DNA from: Bacteroidota bacterium
Lineage (GTDB): Bacteria > Bacteroidota > Ignavibacteria > Kryptoniales > JAKASW01
Direction of reading: 5' to 3'
NCBI GenBank assembly: GCA_021811615.1
Contig: JAJZNW010000015.1
Span: 1-64,000, forward strand
Length of the DNA stretch: 64,000 nucleotides
Part shown: positions 54,840-64,000 of the stretch, piece by piece
Layout of the letters: each line of letters begins with the position of its first letter
Position numbering within the stretch: the first letter of the stretch is position 1
Notes under the pieces: model-generated
Database searches by the model: none
Seen by the model: the letters and a program-made list of their open reading frames with translations, nothing else
What the model was told of the DNA's origin: nothing
Position numbers and translations under genes: made by a program

Positions 54840-55886
54840 ATGAGAACATCCGATTTCAATTATGATCTCCCCGAGTCGTTCATCGCACAGAAACCGGTCG
54901 AGCCGCGTGACTCTTCACGACTAATGATTCTCGATCGACGAATGGGGACGATCCGGCACGATATATTTCGCAACATCGGCGAATATCTGAAGCCGGGTGA
55001 TCTGATGGTCCTGAATCAGACCAGGGTAATCCCTGCACGCCTTCGCGCGCGCAAATCCACCGGGGGAGAAGTGGAAATACTCCTGTTGCGGAAGGAGAAC
55101 GAATTGATCTGGGAGACGCTCGTCGGCGGGAGAGGGATGCTGGAAGGGCGGGCCGTTACTTTACAAGACGGACTCAATGCCGAAATCGTGAAGGTACTGG
55201 ATGGATCGCGCCGGATGATTCGATTTTCCGAACCTGTCGAAAACCATCTCGACAATGACGGCCAGGTTCCCCTCCCTCCTTATATCCATGAGAAGTTACA
55301 GGACCCTGAACGTTATCAAACTGTCTACGCACACATTCCGGGATCGGCAGCAGCGCCGACGGCAGGGCTGCATTTCACAGATCCACTGCTACAGAAACTC
55401 AAGGCCGATGGTGTAAACCTCGCTTACATTACGCTCCATGTCGGACTAGATACCTTTGCACCCGTCACGGAAGAAGCACCGACCGATCACAAAATTCACA
55501 CAGAATGGTGCGAACTAAATTCCCTGGTCGCAAATCAAATTAACGAAACGAGGAAGAAAGGCGGCCGGATCGTGGCAGTCGGGACAACCTCTGTGCGCAC
55601 GCTCGAGTCTGCAGCAACTCCGGCATCGGGAACGAAATACAGCACAACCGCTCATGCCGGCTCCGTGGTTCAACCTTTTGCCGGGCCCACTTCTCTCTAT
55701 ATTTTACCCGGGTATGAATTTAAAGTGGTCGACGCGATGGTTACCAATTTCCATTTGCCGAAATCTACCCTGCTCATGCTGGTCAGCGCGTTTACCAGCC
55801 GCGAGACTATCCTGAAGGCTTACGAGACCGCAAAACATGAGGGCTACCGTTTCTTTTCCTTTGGCGATGCGATGTTCATCGCCTGA
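54840..55886 (+). CDS. queA: S-adenosylmethionine:tRNA ribosyltransferase-isomerase
   Basis: 348 residues from ATG at 54840 with GGAAAG upstream. It transfers and isomerises the ribose of SAM to 7-aminomethyl-7-deazaguanine in tRNA to make epoxyqueuosine. Family stretches are clear: FNYDLPESFIAQKPVEPRDS, VLNQTRVIPARLRARKSTGG, GSAAAPTAGLHFTDPLL, TLHVGLDTFAPVTEE, VAVGTTSVRTLESAA, and the ending NFHLPKSTLLMLVSAFTSRE plus GYRFFSFGDAMFIA. Length matches the family norm. It is the only queuosine-pathway gene in the window. Confidence 0.96.
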   Translation: MRTSDFNYDLPESFIAQKPVEPRDSSRLMILDRRMGTIRHDIFRNIGEYLKPGDLMVLNQTRVIPARLRARKSTGGEVEILLLRKENELIWETLVGGRGMLEGRAVTLQDGLNAEIVKVLDGSRRMIRFSEPVENHLDNDGQVPLPPYIHEKLQDPERYQTVYAHIPGSAAAPTAGLHFTDPLLQKLKADGVNLAYITLHVGLDTFAPVTEEAPTDHKIHTEWCELNSLVANQINETRKKGGRIVAVGTTSVRTLESAATPASGTKYSTTAHAGSVVQPFAGPTSLYILPGYEFKVVDAMVTNFHLPKSTLLMLVSAFTSRETILKAYETAKHEGYRFFSFGDAMFIA

Positions 55887-56160
55887 GTTCTGATCCGGCT
55901 TCCATTGAAGGATAAGTTTTTGCTGATCGACTGAGATGACCCAATTCATAAGATGGAACGGAGTGCAAATAACTCTGGCCTGCCGGAATGGAGTGGGGTT
56001 TCATTTCGCCTGACGCTGTTCACTGGGCGGAAAGGATTTCAGAAATCCGGACGGGAACTTTATGAATAAGACCTGATTCCCCGTCGAAGCCATTTGTCCA
56101 TCGTTCTTTGAATCCTAACCGTAGATTGGTTAAGTTTTTTGCGTCAAGCGGAAGGGACAA

Positions 56161-56505
56161 GTGGTGCAAGTTGCATCGGACCAGATCGAACGGAAACAAC
56201 ATTGGCTTGTTGACGTCGGCACTTATCATCATTCCACAGCGGCTCAGTCTGATGTGATAAGGGCACGGGTTGAAAATGGATTTACGCCGGTACTTCTCTC
56301 ACTTCATCCGGCCGGTTCGCCGCCCGGGATCCTCGATGCAGGCTGCGGATTGGGCTTCCCGTCACACCTCGCCGCAAAGTGTTTTCCGAAATCGCGCGTG
56401 ACCTGGGTCGATTTGATTGAGCACAGGAGTATTTCCGGAGTGTCGATCGGGGAAGCGGGTGCGAATATGAGATGGCTCCGCGTGGCATCCAGGATTTCAA
56501 GGTGA
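56161..56505 (+). pseudogene. Truncated class I methyltransferase gene remnant
   Basis: Read from GTG at 56161, with GAAGGGAC upstream. The 114 residues begin like a small methyltransferase and reach SAM motif I, GILDAGCGLGFPSHLAAKCF, followed by SRVTWVDLIEHRSISGVS. The frame then ends after ANMRWLRVASRISR. The remaining motifs (acidic DxxxLPF loop, GG strand) do not appear in this frame or in obvious continuation afterwards. About half the expected fold is missing, so it is probably a decayed gene. Confidence 0.5.
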
Positions 56506-56680
56506 ACGATACTTTTTCCCTCGCCCTGCGCTGTGGTACGGAAACACCGCAGCATGGAAATATCGGGGGGACGGTTCCTTTTGTAAGTGATCATCGGAAG
56601 CCGTTAGTTATATAGATGAGTAAAACACTTTACAATAAGTTCACATTGGCTTAATGGAAGCTTTACAATGAAACCTTACT

Positions 56681-58189
56681 GTGAATGACGGGGAGAGAAC
56701 TGAACTTCAAAAATTGAAACTGGACGATTACGTGGCAAAGAAAACGGAATTTGGACAAAGGAACCAGATTGCAGTAGCACTTGACGAGGCTACGTTAGGT
56801 TTATTCCATTTAAGGGCCGTTATAATCTCAGGTGTCGGCTTTTTCACAGATGCTTACGATTTATTCATCATCGGGGCCGCAATCCTGCTTATCAACAGCG
56901 AGTGGCATTTGACCAACACCCAGATAGGACTCTTAGGCAGTACTTCATTGATAGCGGCGTTTGTTGGGGCTTTCGTTTTCGGACGCATGGCGGATCTCTG
57001 GGGGCGAAAGAAGCTTTACGGTCTCGAAGCGGCTATTATGGCTATCGGCTCGATCGTTTCCGCCTTCTCACCAAATTTCACCTGGTTGATCGTCTCCCGC
57101 TTCGTTATGGGACTTGGAATTGGTGGAGATTATCCCGTCAGCGCCGTCATCATGAGTGAGTACTCCAACCGGAGGGATCGGGGCAAGCTTGTGGGAATGG
57201 TTTTTTCTATGCAAGCCGTGGGGCTGATACTTGGACCGATCGTGGCTCTTACACTTGTCGCAAGCGGGATCGGTCACGATCTGGCCTGGCGCTTGATGTT
57301 GGGCCTCGGAGCAATCCCGGCGATGGCCGTAATTTATTTCCGCCGGAGGATGCCAGAATCGCCTCGTTATGTCAGCCAGGTCCTAGGCCGCGAACAGGAC
57401 GCGGCAAACAGTCTTCGCACGTATTCCGAGGGTCAAGTTGTCGTGCGTGAGACTAAAGACGCATCCGGCAGCAAACGACTTTCCGCGTGGACTTTAGTTA
57501 CCGATCGCAGACTGCTAAAGACACTGATTGGAACTGCCGGGTCATGGTTTCTGTTCGATTATGCCTACTATGGAAATTCAATTTCCACACCGCTGATCAT
57601 GAAGATGATCGCTCCTCACGCCAGCCTGGCGACGAACATAGCATGGTCGGTGATCATATTTTCGCTCGCCGCCGTTCCGGGGTATATCCTGGCTTTCATG
57701 AATATCGACCGGATCGGTCATAGACGCCTCCAGCTGATCGGGTTCGCGGTCATGGGCCTGGCATTCCTGGCTATGGGAATTATCCCTGGTATAACATCGA
57801 TGGTCGTGCCGTTCCTCCTCCTGTACGGCATCAGTTACTTCTTCGCTGAGTTCGGTCCAAATACCACGACGTTCATACTCCCTGCAGAACTTTTCCCGGT
57901 CAGCCTGCGGACCACCGGGCACGGTTTATCTGCGGGTATTGCGAAAATGGGTGCGTTCATAGGAGTATTTGCATTCCCGATCTTGACCGAAACCCTGGGG
58001 CTGAGCGGGACATTGACTGTGACTTTCGTGTTCGCCGTGGCAGGCTTCCTGGTGACACTTTTACTTCCAGAACCGGCCATGCAATCTATGGAAAGCTTGA
58101 GTGAAAAGCTGGAGAGTGTCAGCCCAAAATTGGAAAGTCTTGCCGGTATAAGCGTGCAGGCCGACAAGGTCACCGTCGAGGAAGGCTGA
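56681..58189 (+). CDS. MFS transporter, phosphate:proton symporter-like
   Basis: 502 residues from GTG at 56681. About twelve membrane segments. The sugar/phosphate-porter signature is intact: LFHLRAVIISGVGFFTDAYD (Asp in helix 1), the cytoplasmic loop GRMADLWGRKKLYG, GLGIGGDYPVSAVIMSEYS in helix 4-5, MPESPRYV, and in the second half AELFPVSLRTTGHGLSAGIA. This is most like Pho84-type phosphate/proton symporters, but the substrate is not certain. The tail after the last helix is hydrophilic. It has no ribosome binding site I can point to. Confidence 0.88.
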   Translation: MNDGERTELQKLKLDDYVAKKTEFGQRNQIAVALDEATLGLFHLRAVIISGVGFFTDAYDLFIIGAAILLINSEWHLTNTQIGLLGSTSLIAAFVGAFVFGRMADLWGRKKLYGLEAAIMAIGSIVSAFSPNFTWLIVSRFVMGLGIGGDYPVSAVIMSEYSNRRDRGKLVGMVFSMQAVGLILGPIVALTLVASGIGHDLAWRLMLGLGAIPAMAVIYFRRRMPESPRYVSQVLGREQDAANSLRTYSEGQVVVRETKDASGSKRLSAWTLVTDRRLLKTLIGTAGSWFLFDYAYYGNSISTPLIMKMIAPHASLATNIAWSVIIFSLAAVPGYILAFMNIDRIGHRRLQLIGFAVMGLAFLAMGIIPGITSMVVPFLLLYGISYFFAEFGPNTTTFILPAELFPVSLRTTGHGLSAGIAKMGAFIGVFAFPILTETLGLSGTLTVTFVFAVAGFLVTLLLPEPAMQSMESLSEKLESVSPKLESLAGISVQADKVTVEEG

Positions 58190-58508
58190 TTTACAGGCAT
58201 AGGTCCCGTCTACGTCGGTGAACTCCCGTTCCATCGGATTTCTTTTGTTGCGGAAAAGAATCTCGAAAGTGGCGAAGCGTTCTTGTGAGTCGAAGTCTTT
58301 TTCTGACAAGGGCTGAACGCCTGGACGGCTGACTTCCTGATTCTTGCAATTCTCATGACTCTCTTGCACCAAAACCCTCCCGGTTCTCCATTAAGCCGAC
58401 GGCGAAAATCGTTCCGCAACCGGTGGTGAAGCTCTCTGCCATCATCCGGCTTACTTCCCTGCTCACCAAAAGAAGTTTGAAGTTTCGACCGCTTTTGCGG
58501 GCAGTACC
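58190..58508. other. 319-base intergenic region
   Basis: Between the transporter and the DUF72 gene. No RNA gene or clear terminator was seen. A minus-strand open frame here is antisense to the transporter end and has no ribosome binding site. Confidence 0.35.
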
Positions 58509-59450
58509 ATGTTGCTATATTGCAGCATGAAACCGAGCCCCATCTCAGTCTATCAATTGGCGCCGGGATTCAAGAGCCATTTACATATCGGTACCTGCTC
58601 CTGGAATTATCCCGAGTGGCAGGAAATCGGCATCTATTCTCACAAGCAGAGTAAGCACTATGAATACCTGCCGGAATATGCCGAGCACTTCGACTCGGCC
58701 GAAATCGATCAATGGTTCTGGAGTCTCGAATCTCCTGAGTCGGTACGACTTCCGAAGGAGGAAGACGTCGAAGCATACTCAAGGCTTACCCCGGATACGT
58801 TCAGGTTCACGGTAAAGGCGCCCAACTCGATCACTCTGACCCACTTCTACAAGCAGGCTTCCAGGGAACTCGCGGAAAAACCGAATCCCCATTTCCTGAG
58901 CAGGAAGCTGATGACAGCCTTTTCAAAATCGCTCGAACCGCTCAAAAACAAGATCGGCGTAATAATGTTCGAGTTTGAATACCTGAACAAATCAAAGATG
59001 CCTTCCCTCGATGCGTTCTTCGATCAGGTCGGGCCATTCCTGGATGATCTGTCCGGCGATTACCAATATGCTATCGAGATAAGGAACCCAAATTACCTGA
59101 AGGAGGAATACTTCGACTTCCTGAAGAAACACAAGACGGGTCATGTGCTCGTGGACGGTTATTATATGCCACCCGCCTCAGGTGTCTTCCAGAAGTTCGG
59201 CACCGCATCGCTGCCCACGAAGACTGCCGTCATTCGACTTCTGGGGTCCGACCGTCAGGGAATAGAGAAGAAAACGCGTAAGCACTGGACTGAAATTGTC
59301 GATCCGCGGGACAAAACCATCGAAGAAATATCTGAACTCATAAAGAAACTGATACCGAAGAAGTTCGACGTGTACGCGAACTTCAATAACCATCTCGAAG
59401 GAAGTGCACCGCTCTCAATTCAGAAACTGTTGGAAGTTCTCGCGAGGTAG
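58509..59450 (+). CDS. DUF72 family protein (TIM-barrel-like)
   Basis: 313 residues if read from 58509; ATG at 58527 is an alternative start and there is no ribosome binding site to choose by. The DUF72 pattern is clear: LHIGTCSWNYPEWQ, YAEHFDSAEIDQWFW, FRFTVKAPNSITLTH, GVIMFEFEYLN, YQYAIEIRNPNY, and a final YANFNNHLEGSAPLSIQKL. The family adopts a TIM barrel and has been linked to endonuclease or sugar-related activities without firm proof. A single gene with no obvious operon. Confidence 0.9.
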   Translation: MLLYCSMKPSPISVYQLAPGFKSHLHIGTCSWNYPEWQEIGIYSHKQSKHYEYLPEYAEHFDSAEIDQWFWSLESPESVRLPKEEDVEAYSRLTPDTFRFTVKAPNSITLTHFYKQASRELAEKPNPHFLSRKLMTAFSKSLEPLKNKIGVIMFEFEYLNKSKMPSLDAFFDQVGPFLDDLSGDYQYAIEIRNPNYLKEEYFDFLKKHKTGHVLVDGYYMPPASGVFQKFGTASLPTKTAVIRLLGSDRQGIEKKTRKHWTEIVDPRDKTIEEISELIKKLIPKKFDVYANFNNHLEGSAPLSIQKLLEVLAR

Positions 59451-59542
59451 GATCCTTCTCCAACAGGTCATGAAATAATATGACCCATTCAGCCGGCCAA
59501 ATCTCCTCCATTGGCGAAGGGCATCGACAATATCGGTCACAC

Positions 59543-59923
59543 TTACAGAGCGCTGATCATAACGTAATACCCATCCGGATCTCTGAGCGCAAACTCCATG
59601 GTCCCGGTGCTCGGATTAATGTGAGGCTCCTCGGCAAGTTTAGGGACGAGGTGGAGTGCCCTCGAGAGAGCCGCGTCGAAATCATCCAGCCGGAAAAACA
59701 ACAGTAGACCGTTGCCCGAATTCCCTCCGTCCGGGCTCGCAAGCGGCGGATGTTCGTGTGCACCCCAGCGGTGGAGACAAAGCAGAACCGTCCCGTCTTC
59801 GTCGCATATTTGCCCGAAGTCATCATGGGCCGGAGACGTCTCGGCCTGGCCAAACAGCGACTGGTACCACCTGAAGCTTCCGGCAACATCTTCAACGCCG
59901 ATTATTGTCCATATGCGTTTCAT
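59543..59923 (-). CDS. VOC/glyoxalase-like small protein
   Basis: 126 residues. One vicinal-oxygen-chelate domain: TIIGVEDVAGSFRWYQSLFG, GTVLLCLHRWGAHEHPP, and FALRDPDGYYVMIS. The family includes glyoxalases, dioxygenases and bleomycin-resistance proteins; members bind a metal using His/Glu residues. The substrate cannot be told. It is a lone minus-strand gene between plus-strand neighbours. Confidence 0.85.
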   Translation of the reverse strand: MKRIWTIIGVEDVAGSFRWYQSLFGQAETSPAHDDFGQICDEDGTVLLCLHRWGAHEHPPLASPDGGNSGNGLLLFFRLDDFDAALSRALHLVPKLAEEPHINPSTGTMEFALRDPDGYYVMISAL

Positions 59924-60433
59924 ACCATCCTCCTGCAGCCGATACTTTTGTACATCTTATTGCCGACTTACGCTGGTCCGGGTCTTCGTCAAGCCTGGAC
60001 ATGTCGTTCTTTTATGAGTCTTTATCGATCTGGATGCCGGCTTAGCCAACCATCAGACTTGAACGCAAGCCATCCTTTCCGGGTTCCGTTTCAAACTATC
60101 GGAATCGGCACCCGTCCTCTGCAAGTTTCGTGGTACTATGAAACGGAGATTGCCGGGGAATGCCGTTAGCCGTACAGTATCGATTGAACTTCTACGAGGG
60201 TCCCGCACCTTTATCCAGTCCTCTGGCCACACTGGGCAGCCGCTAACCCGACGGCGGGCCAGTGATATCCTCGAACGCCAGTTTGCAGATGCAGTCTGAA
60301 TACATGTCGATAAACGCTCTCGGTTCTTTCAACCTGTAACGCGCGGCGAAGGCGGAGCAGTCTGAAACAAGGCGGGTCCCGGCAAGGAACGAGGTCGACC
60401 CCGGAAATGTTGCCCTAAGAAAAGGAGAATCCA
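59924..60433. other. 510-base divergent intergenic region
   Basis: Upstream region of both the VOC gene and the peroxiredoxin gene. I see no gene, no RNA and no clear repeat; several short open frames here have no ribosome binding site and no family features. Confidence 0.35.
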
Positions 60434-60976
60434 ATGCTTAAGAGAAGAGTAGCACCTTTGATAATACTAATGCTGGCTTTCGCTGCGACCGCCAGCGCGA
60501 AAATAACCCTCAAGCCGGGCGAAATGGCCCCGAATTTCAAGCTCGAGGGAAGCGACGGCGCGTGGCACCAGTTGAGCAGCTTCCGGGGTCAGTACGTCGT
60601 CCTTTACTTCTATCCGATGGACGAGACTCCAGGCTGCACGACGGAGGCATGCACGTTCAGAGATCACCTTTCCTCAATAACAAAAGAGGGCGCAAAGGTG
60701 ATCGGGGTCAGCGTCCAGACTGTCAAGTCTCATCTCGCTTTCATCAAGAAGTACCATCTCAATTTCCTGTTACTCGCCGATCCGACTCACAAGGTTGCAA
60801 ATGAGTATGGAGTATATAACGCGAAATGGAAGGTCGACAACCGGGTCACTTTCCTTTTGAACCCTGAAGGGAAGATTGTGAAGATCTATCCGAAGGTAGA
60901 TCCGAAAATGAATGCAGGCCAGATTATGGCAGAGATGAGAATGCTCAAATCAAAGATCAAAGCTCACAAAAGCTAA
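60434..60976 (+). CDS. bcp: Exported Bcp-type peroxiredoxin
   Basis: 180 residues from ATG at 60434 with AAGGAG upstream. Unusually for the family it has a signal peptide (residues 1-22, ending TASA), so it acts in the periplasm. The domain has LKPGEMAPNFKLEGSDG and the peroxidatic Cys with second Cys five residues on in DETPGCTTEACTFRDH, the Bcp arrangement, then VIGVSVQTVKSHLAFIKKYH and VDNRVTFLLNPEGKIVKIY. It reduces hydrogen and organic peroxides. A terminator follows directly. Confidence 0.92.
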   Translation: MLKRRVAPLIILMLAFAATASAKITLKPGEMAPNFKLEGSDGAWHQLSSFRGQYVVLYFYPMDETPGCTTEACTFRDHLSSITKEGAKVIGVSVQTVKSHLAFIKKYHLNFLLLADPTHKVANEYGVYNAKWKVDNRVTFLLNPEGKIVKIYPKVDPKMNAGQIMAEMRMLKSKIKAHKS

Positions 60977-61365
60977 TTTCAAATAGAGTCGGAGCCGCCT
61001 TCTCTTTCGGCGGCTCCTCCTCACCCTCTTCGGCTGCATTTGAATTTCCACCGGTAGATAATTGTCGACCGGCCGCATGAGCGCTTTGAAGATGCGAGAT
61101 GCGGGATGAAGCCGGCTGGCGACGATCCGCAATGCGATATGCAGGGGCTGTCCCGTTACCTGCGCCTCAATCGATCATTCGGCTCAATGATATGCCAACT
61201 CAACATGCCCATCCAGAAAACGCTTTTCATAGTCTTATATGACAAGTATTCTTTCGCAGCTTATTGAATTGATCCATTGTTTTTTTGAAATTGACAACTG
61301 TGATTGAAGTTTGCGCGTAAATATCTGTCATGAATCAGATTTCCCTGAACGGGAGAAGGACATAA
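60977..61365. other. 389-base intergenic region
   Basis: Begins with the terminator at 60991 and ends with the upstream region of the PBP2 gene, which has a purine-rich GGGAGAAGG before the start. No further gene seen. Confidence 0.45.
60991..61017 (+). terminator. Rho-independent-type terminator after the peroxiredoxin gene
   Basis: GGAGCCGCC at 60991-60999 pairs perfectly with GGCGGCTCC at 61009-61017 around a 9-base pyrimidine-rich loop. The following bases (tcctcaccctctt) are pyrimidine-rich, though the T run is not long. It begins 15 bases after the stop codon, which fits a terminator. Confidence 0.7.
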
Positions 61366-63216
61366 ATGTTTGAAGCCGATTTCGGCTCGCGCGCCAGGGC
61401 GTTCATGATGAGAGGAGTGGTTCTCCTCGTACTCTGCACGATTGGCGCCAAGCTCGGAGATATGCAGCTGATCGATGAAGTCATCTACGGAAAAAAATCG
61501 CAGGACATCACGACGCGCGTCGAAGTGGTTGAGCCGCTTCGCGGAAAGATTTTTTCGCGGAACGGGCAGGTTATGGTGGAGAATGCCCCGGCGTACGAAG
61601 TGTCGTTGATACCTTCCGAGTTCAACACGGACGAGATACCCCAGCTCGCAGAACTCCTCGGCATAGACAGCACTGAAATAGTCAGCCGGCTGAAGCGAGG
61701 TGAAAGGATATCGCCGTACTTCCCTGTTAGACTGAAACGCGACATTTCTCCGAGGTCGATGTACTCAATAGAGGAGCACCTGGACGAGTTCAGAGGGGTC
61801 TTCTTCCAATTTGATGCTAAACGCATATATGTCGGCAAGGCTGTGGCTGCACACATACTCGGATTCTGCAAAGAGATATCTGAGCACCAGCTCAAGACGA
61901 TGGGAGATTATTACCAACCGGGGGACGTCGTAGGTTACACCGGTCTTGAGGCGAGCTATGAGACGCTCCTTCGGGGGGAGAAAGGATATAACTATTACGC
62001 CATCAACAACGTGGGAAAGGTCATAGGCCCATACGAAAACGGCCGACTCGACGTGCCTTCTCAGAACGGACTGGATCTCCATCTATGCGTCGATGAAGAC
62101 TTGCAGGCGATGGCAGAGAAACTTCTGAAGGGCAAGGAAGGAGCGATTGTCGCGCTCGATCCGAACAATGGAGGCGTTCTTGCCTTGGCCAGTTCTCCCA
62201 CATACGACCCTTCAGTTTTCTCCGGGTACACCTCCGATGCGGAATGGAAGAAGCTCATAGACAATCCTCACAAACCCCTCTTCAACCGTGCTACTATGGC
62301 AGCTCTTTCCCCGGGGTCAACTTTCAAAATGGTTCTTGCAACGGCTGCGCTCCAGGACGATGTCGTGAATCTGAATTGGACGACTGATTGTAAGAGCTGG
62401 ATGGTCTACGGTGGGAGGAAATGGCATAACGCCGATGACATAGCAAGCGGCGTCATCAATCTCATGACGGCGACTGAGGTGTCGAACGATGTATTCTATT
62501 ATAAGCTGATGTTGAAGGTCGGTTTGAGAAAGTGGACGCACTTCGGCCGATTGTATGGTTTTGGCAGAAAGACCGGAATAGATTTAGACAACGAGAACCC
62601 GGGGATCCTTCCATCGCGAGGATACTTCAACACCCTTTTCGGCAAGTATGGCTGGACCAGGGGCTATCTTCTTAATCTCGCGATCGGTCAGGGAGAGGTC
62701 ACGGTTACGCCGCTTCAGATGGCGGCATATGTTGCCGCAATTGCGAACGACGGCACTTACTACCAGCCTCACATAGTAAACTATATCGAAAACGAGAAGA
62801 CCGGCCAAGTCTATTACAACCAGTACAGTGAACACAAGATTCCTGTGAGCAAGAGCGTATTCAATATCATCCACGAAGCTATGTACCTGGTCGTAAACGG
62901 GCCGCTCGGTACGGCCCAGGCGGCGAGACTTCCGAACATCGCGGTATGCGGGAAAACCGGGACCGCACAAAATTCCAGGGGAAAGGACGATGCATGGTTT
63001 GTCGCCTATGCACCTTTTGATCATCCTAAGATTGCGCTATGCGTCATGGTGGAACACGGCGGTTATGGCGGCGCAGCTTGTGCCCCGATTGCGAGGCAAC
63101 TAATTGAGTACTATATGGTTGAACATGGATATAAATCCGGGCCCGTTCCGGAAAGCATACTGGCAAGCAGATATATGAAAGCTGTGAGCCACAGTACGAC
63201 ACCGAGCTATGAGTGA
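61366..63216 (+). CDS. mrdA: Penicillin-binding protein 2 (cell elongation transpeptidase)
   Basis: 616 residues from ATG at 61366 with a purine-rich GGGAGAAGG upstream. One N-terminal membrane anchor (about 12-32), a pedestal domain with PLRGKIFSRNGQVMVENAPA, and a transpeptidase domain with SxxK in LSPGSTFKMVLATAA, SxD-type motif TEVSNDVFYYKL and KTG in VCGKTGTAQNS. IGQGEVTVTPLQMAAYVAAI is also typical. It cross-links lateral-wall peptidoglycan for rod elongation with RodA and MreC; neither is in the window, so the gene is separated from the usual mre-rod cluster. Confidence 0.95.
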   Translation: MFEADFGSRARAFMMRGVVLLVLCTIGAKLGDMQLIDEVIYGKKSQDITTRVEVVEPLRGKIFSRNGQVMVENAPAYEVSLIPSEFNTDEIPQLAELLGIDSTEIVSRLKRGERISPYFPVRLKRDISPRSMYSIEEHLDEFRGVFFQFDAKRIYVGKAVAAHILGFCKEISEHQLKTMGDYYQPGDVVGYTGLEASYETLLRGEKGYNYYAINNVGKVIGPYENGRLDVPSQNGLDLHLCVDEDLQAMAEKLLKGKEGAIVALDPNNGGVLALASSPTYDPSVFSGYTSDAEWKKLIDNPHKPLFNRATMAALSPGSTFKMVLATAALQDDVVNLNWTTDCKSWMVYGGRKWHNADDIASGVINLMTATEVSNDVFYYKLMLKVGLRKWTHFGRLYGFGRKTGIDLDNENPGILPSRGYFNTLFGKYGWTRGYLLNLAIGQGEVTVTPLQMAAYVAAIANDGTYYQPHIVNYIENEKTGQVYYNQYSEHKIPVSKSVFNIIHEAMYLVVNGPLGTAQAARLPNIAVCGKTGTAQNSRGKDDAWFVAYAPFDHPKIALCVMVEHGGYGGAACAPIARQLIEYYMVEHGYKSGPVPESILASRYMKAVSHSTTPSYE

Positions 63217-63734
63217 GGTAATCTCATGGCTATTGGAGTTACCTTCTACAGCTTCGAGAGATCACTGGACTCCAGGACATCGGTCGACCCGATGCAGGGT
63301 AATTCAGCTTACCTCGTCCGTTCCGGTTTCACAGGTCGGCCGGGTGCGGCAATATTTAGACCAGACAGGCTCCCTTAGGTATCCGTTACCGGATCATCCC
63401 CTCCGATACGTTCAAACCACGCTGACGGATATTTCTGTGGCTGAAAAAATTAGAGCCGCTTGTTTTGCGGTAGGCTGTCAAATTCGACAGCCGGGAATTC
63501 CGAACGGCTTCGTCAGAAACTCAACCGGATCTACGGCAACTTCTCATATCATCTCAGAAAGAGAATCTTGAGCGACGACCGGAAATGCTCCCGGACTATT
63601 GTTTGGCTCAAATAAATCCGGGAGTCAGGGATCGCCGGCGCCCGGAGATTCAATTACCGTTTCTGACGAAGACCCAGTTCGGAATCGCATGACACTATCA
63701 CTTCATTATCTGAAATGATCGGACTCGCGTCTCT
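63217..63734. other. 518-base intergenic region
   Basis: Between PBP2 and the cytochrome c gene (convergent). A plus-strand open frame at 63209-63571 starts inside the end of the PBP2 gene and has no family features. I see no terminator, RNA gene or repeat. Confidence 0.35.
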
Positions 63735-64000
63735 CTATTTGGGGTAATGAGCTCTCGGGTGGCTCAAAATAAACGCGGCAACATCAATCGCCTGCTTCTT
63801 GGTCAGATTGGCAACGCGGTAAGGCATGTTGTTGTGTACAAATGCTGCGAGCGTTCCGATGTTCGTCATTTGAGAGCCGTCGCTGAACGACTCATTCCCC
63901 CAAAGTGGGGGTGCGATCTTCGTTCCCATTCCATCACCACCGTGACAAGTGGCGCAGATAGTCTTGAAAACCGTAAACCCTGAGTCGACGTTTGGTCTAT
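63735..64000 (-). CDS. Cytochrome c domain, C-terminal part (runs off the right edge)
   Basis: The frame is open from the window edge to the stop at 63735. It contains a heme c motif CATCH in FKTICATCHGGDGMG, then APPLWGNESFSDGSQMTNIG, a likely axial Met in HNNMPYRVANL, and ends with AIDVAAFILSHPRAHYPK. This closely resembles the second heme domain of TsdA-type thiosulfate dehydrogenases and SoxA-like cytochromes. The first heme domain and signal peptide would lie beyond the window. It is likely a periplasmic electron carrier or enzyme. Confidence 0.8.
   Translation of the reverse strand, partial: RPNVDSGFTVFKTICATCHGGDGMGTKIAPPLWGNESFSDGSQMTNIGTLAAFVHNNMPYRVANLTKKQAIDVAAFILSHPRAHYPK

Noticed and set aside
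63209-63571. 120-codon plus-strand open frame after PBP2
   Set aside because: Starts inside the end of the PBP2 gene without a separate ribosome binding site and resembles no family; treated as noncoding.
1-64000. tRNA, rRNA, CRISPR and insertion sequences
   Set aside because: No T-loop-like GGTTCRAATCC with paired arms, no repeat-spacer array and no transposase-like frame were seen by eye; a dedicated tRNA or covariance-model search was not possible.

Overview
The window looks like chromosomal DNA from a bacterium of the FCB group (Bacteroidota/Ignavibacteria-like). The main evidence is a 2806-residue secreted protein ending in a type IX secretion sorting domain with the YPNPFNP signature. 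A carboxypeptidase-regulatory-domain TonB-dependent receptor and a membrane-anchored AraC regulator of the Bacteroidota type agree with this. Coding density is high, most genes lie on the minus strand, and many starts have a clear GGAGG/AAGGAG ribosome binding site. I saw no rRNA, tRNA, CRISPR array, insertion sequence or phage gene. The species cannot be fixed from the sequence alone.

Layout. 1-3.9 kb: the 5' end of a lipoprotein gene, hisS, a DksA-type zinc finger fused to an RsbU-type phosphatase, and a DUF3108 protein. 4.2-11.2 kb: a minus-strand cluster resembling a chaperone-usher fimbrial operon, with four small DUF4402-like subunits, a PapD-like chaperone and an usher-like barrel carrying three C-terminal SPOR-like repeats. 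11.8-15.2 kb: a squalene/phytoene synthase converging on a GH3 glycosidase. 15.7-20.2 kb: a small secreted protein, a PAS histidine kinase with an NtrC-type regulator, and a lone receiver. 20.5-26.8 kb: a GH28-like beta-helix protein, a MarC protein, a TonB-dependent receptor and a membrane AraC regulator. 26.9-33.9 kb: a nitrogen-oxide/redox island with thioredoxin, a broken GNAT gene, a lipoprotein NirK, a DUF2249 protein, a Mug-like glycosylase, an HD protein, a tandem hemerythrin, a Crp/Fnr regulator, a methyltransferase and a GDCCVxC-like protein. Two near-identical FNR/DNR-type palindromes lie upstream of the DUF2249-nirK and hemerythrin genes. 34-36.7 kb: an orphan chemoreceptor and a membrane glutaredoxin.

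36.7-54.2 kb is a nearly continuous minus-strand series. In transcription order it encodes a DUF4384 protein, a small membrane-anchored beta protein, a secreted caspase-like protease, the giant T9SS protein, an LPP20-like lipoprotein, a CHASE2 adenylate/guanylate cyclase with TPR-like tail, an SH3-M48 metalloprotease, an LPP20-like secreted protein, a transglutaminase-like protein and the glutaredoxin. Several joints are 4-bp ATGA overlaps. Together with the usher cluster this is the best candidate for an undescribed system: an envelope module combining two proteases, a transglutaminase-like enzyme and a cyclic-nucleotide sensor.

54.8-64 kb is mostly plus strand: queA, a methyltransferase remnant, a phosphate-type MFS transporter, a DUF72 protein, a VOC protein (minus), a secreted Bcp-type peroxiredoxin with a terminator, PBP2 (mrdA), and at the right edge a partial cytochrome c (minus).
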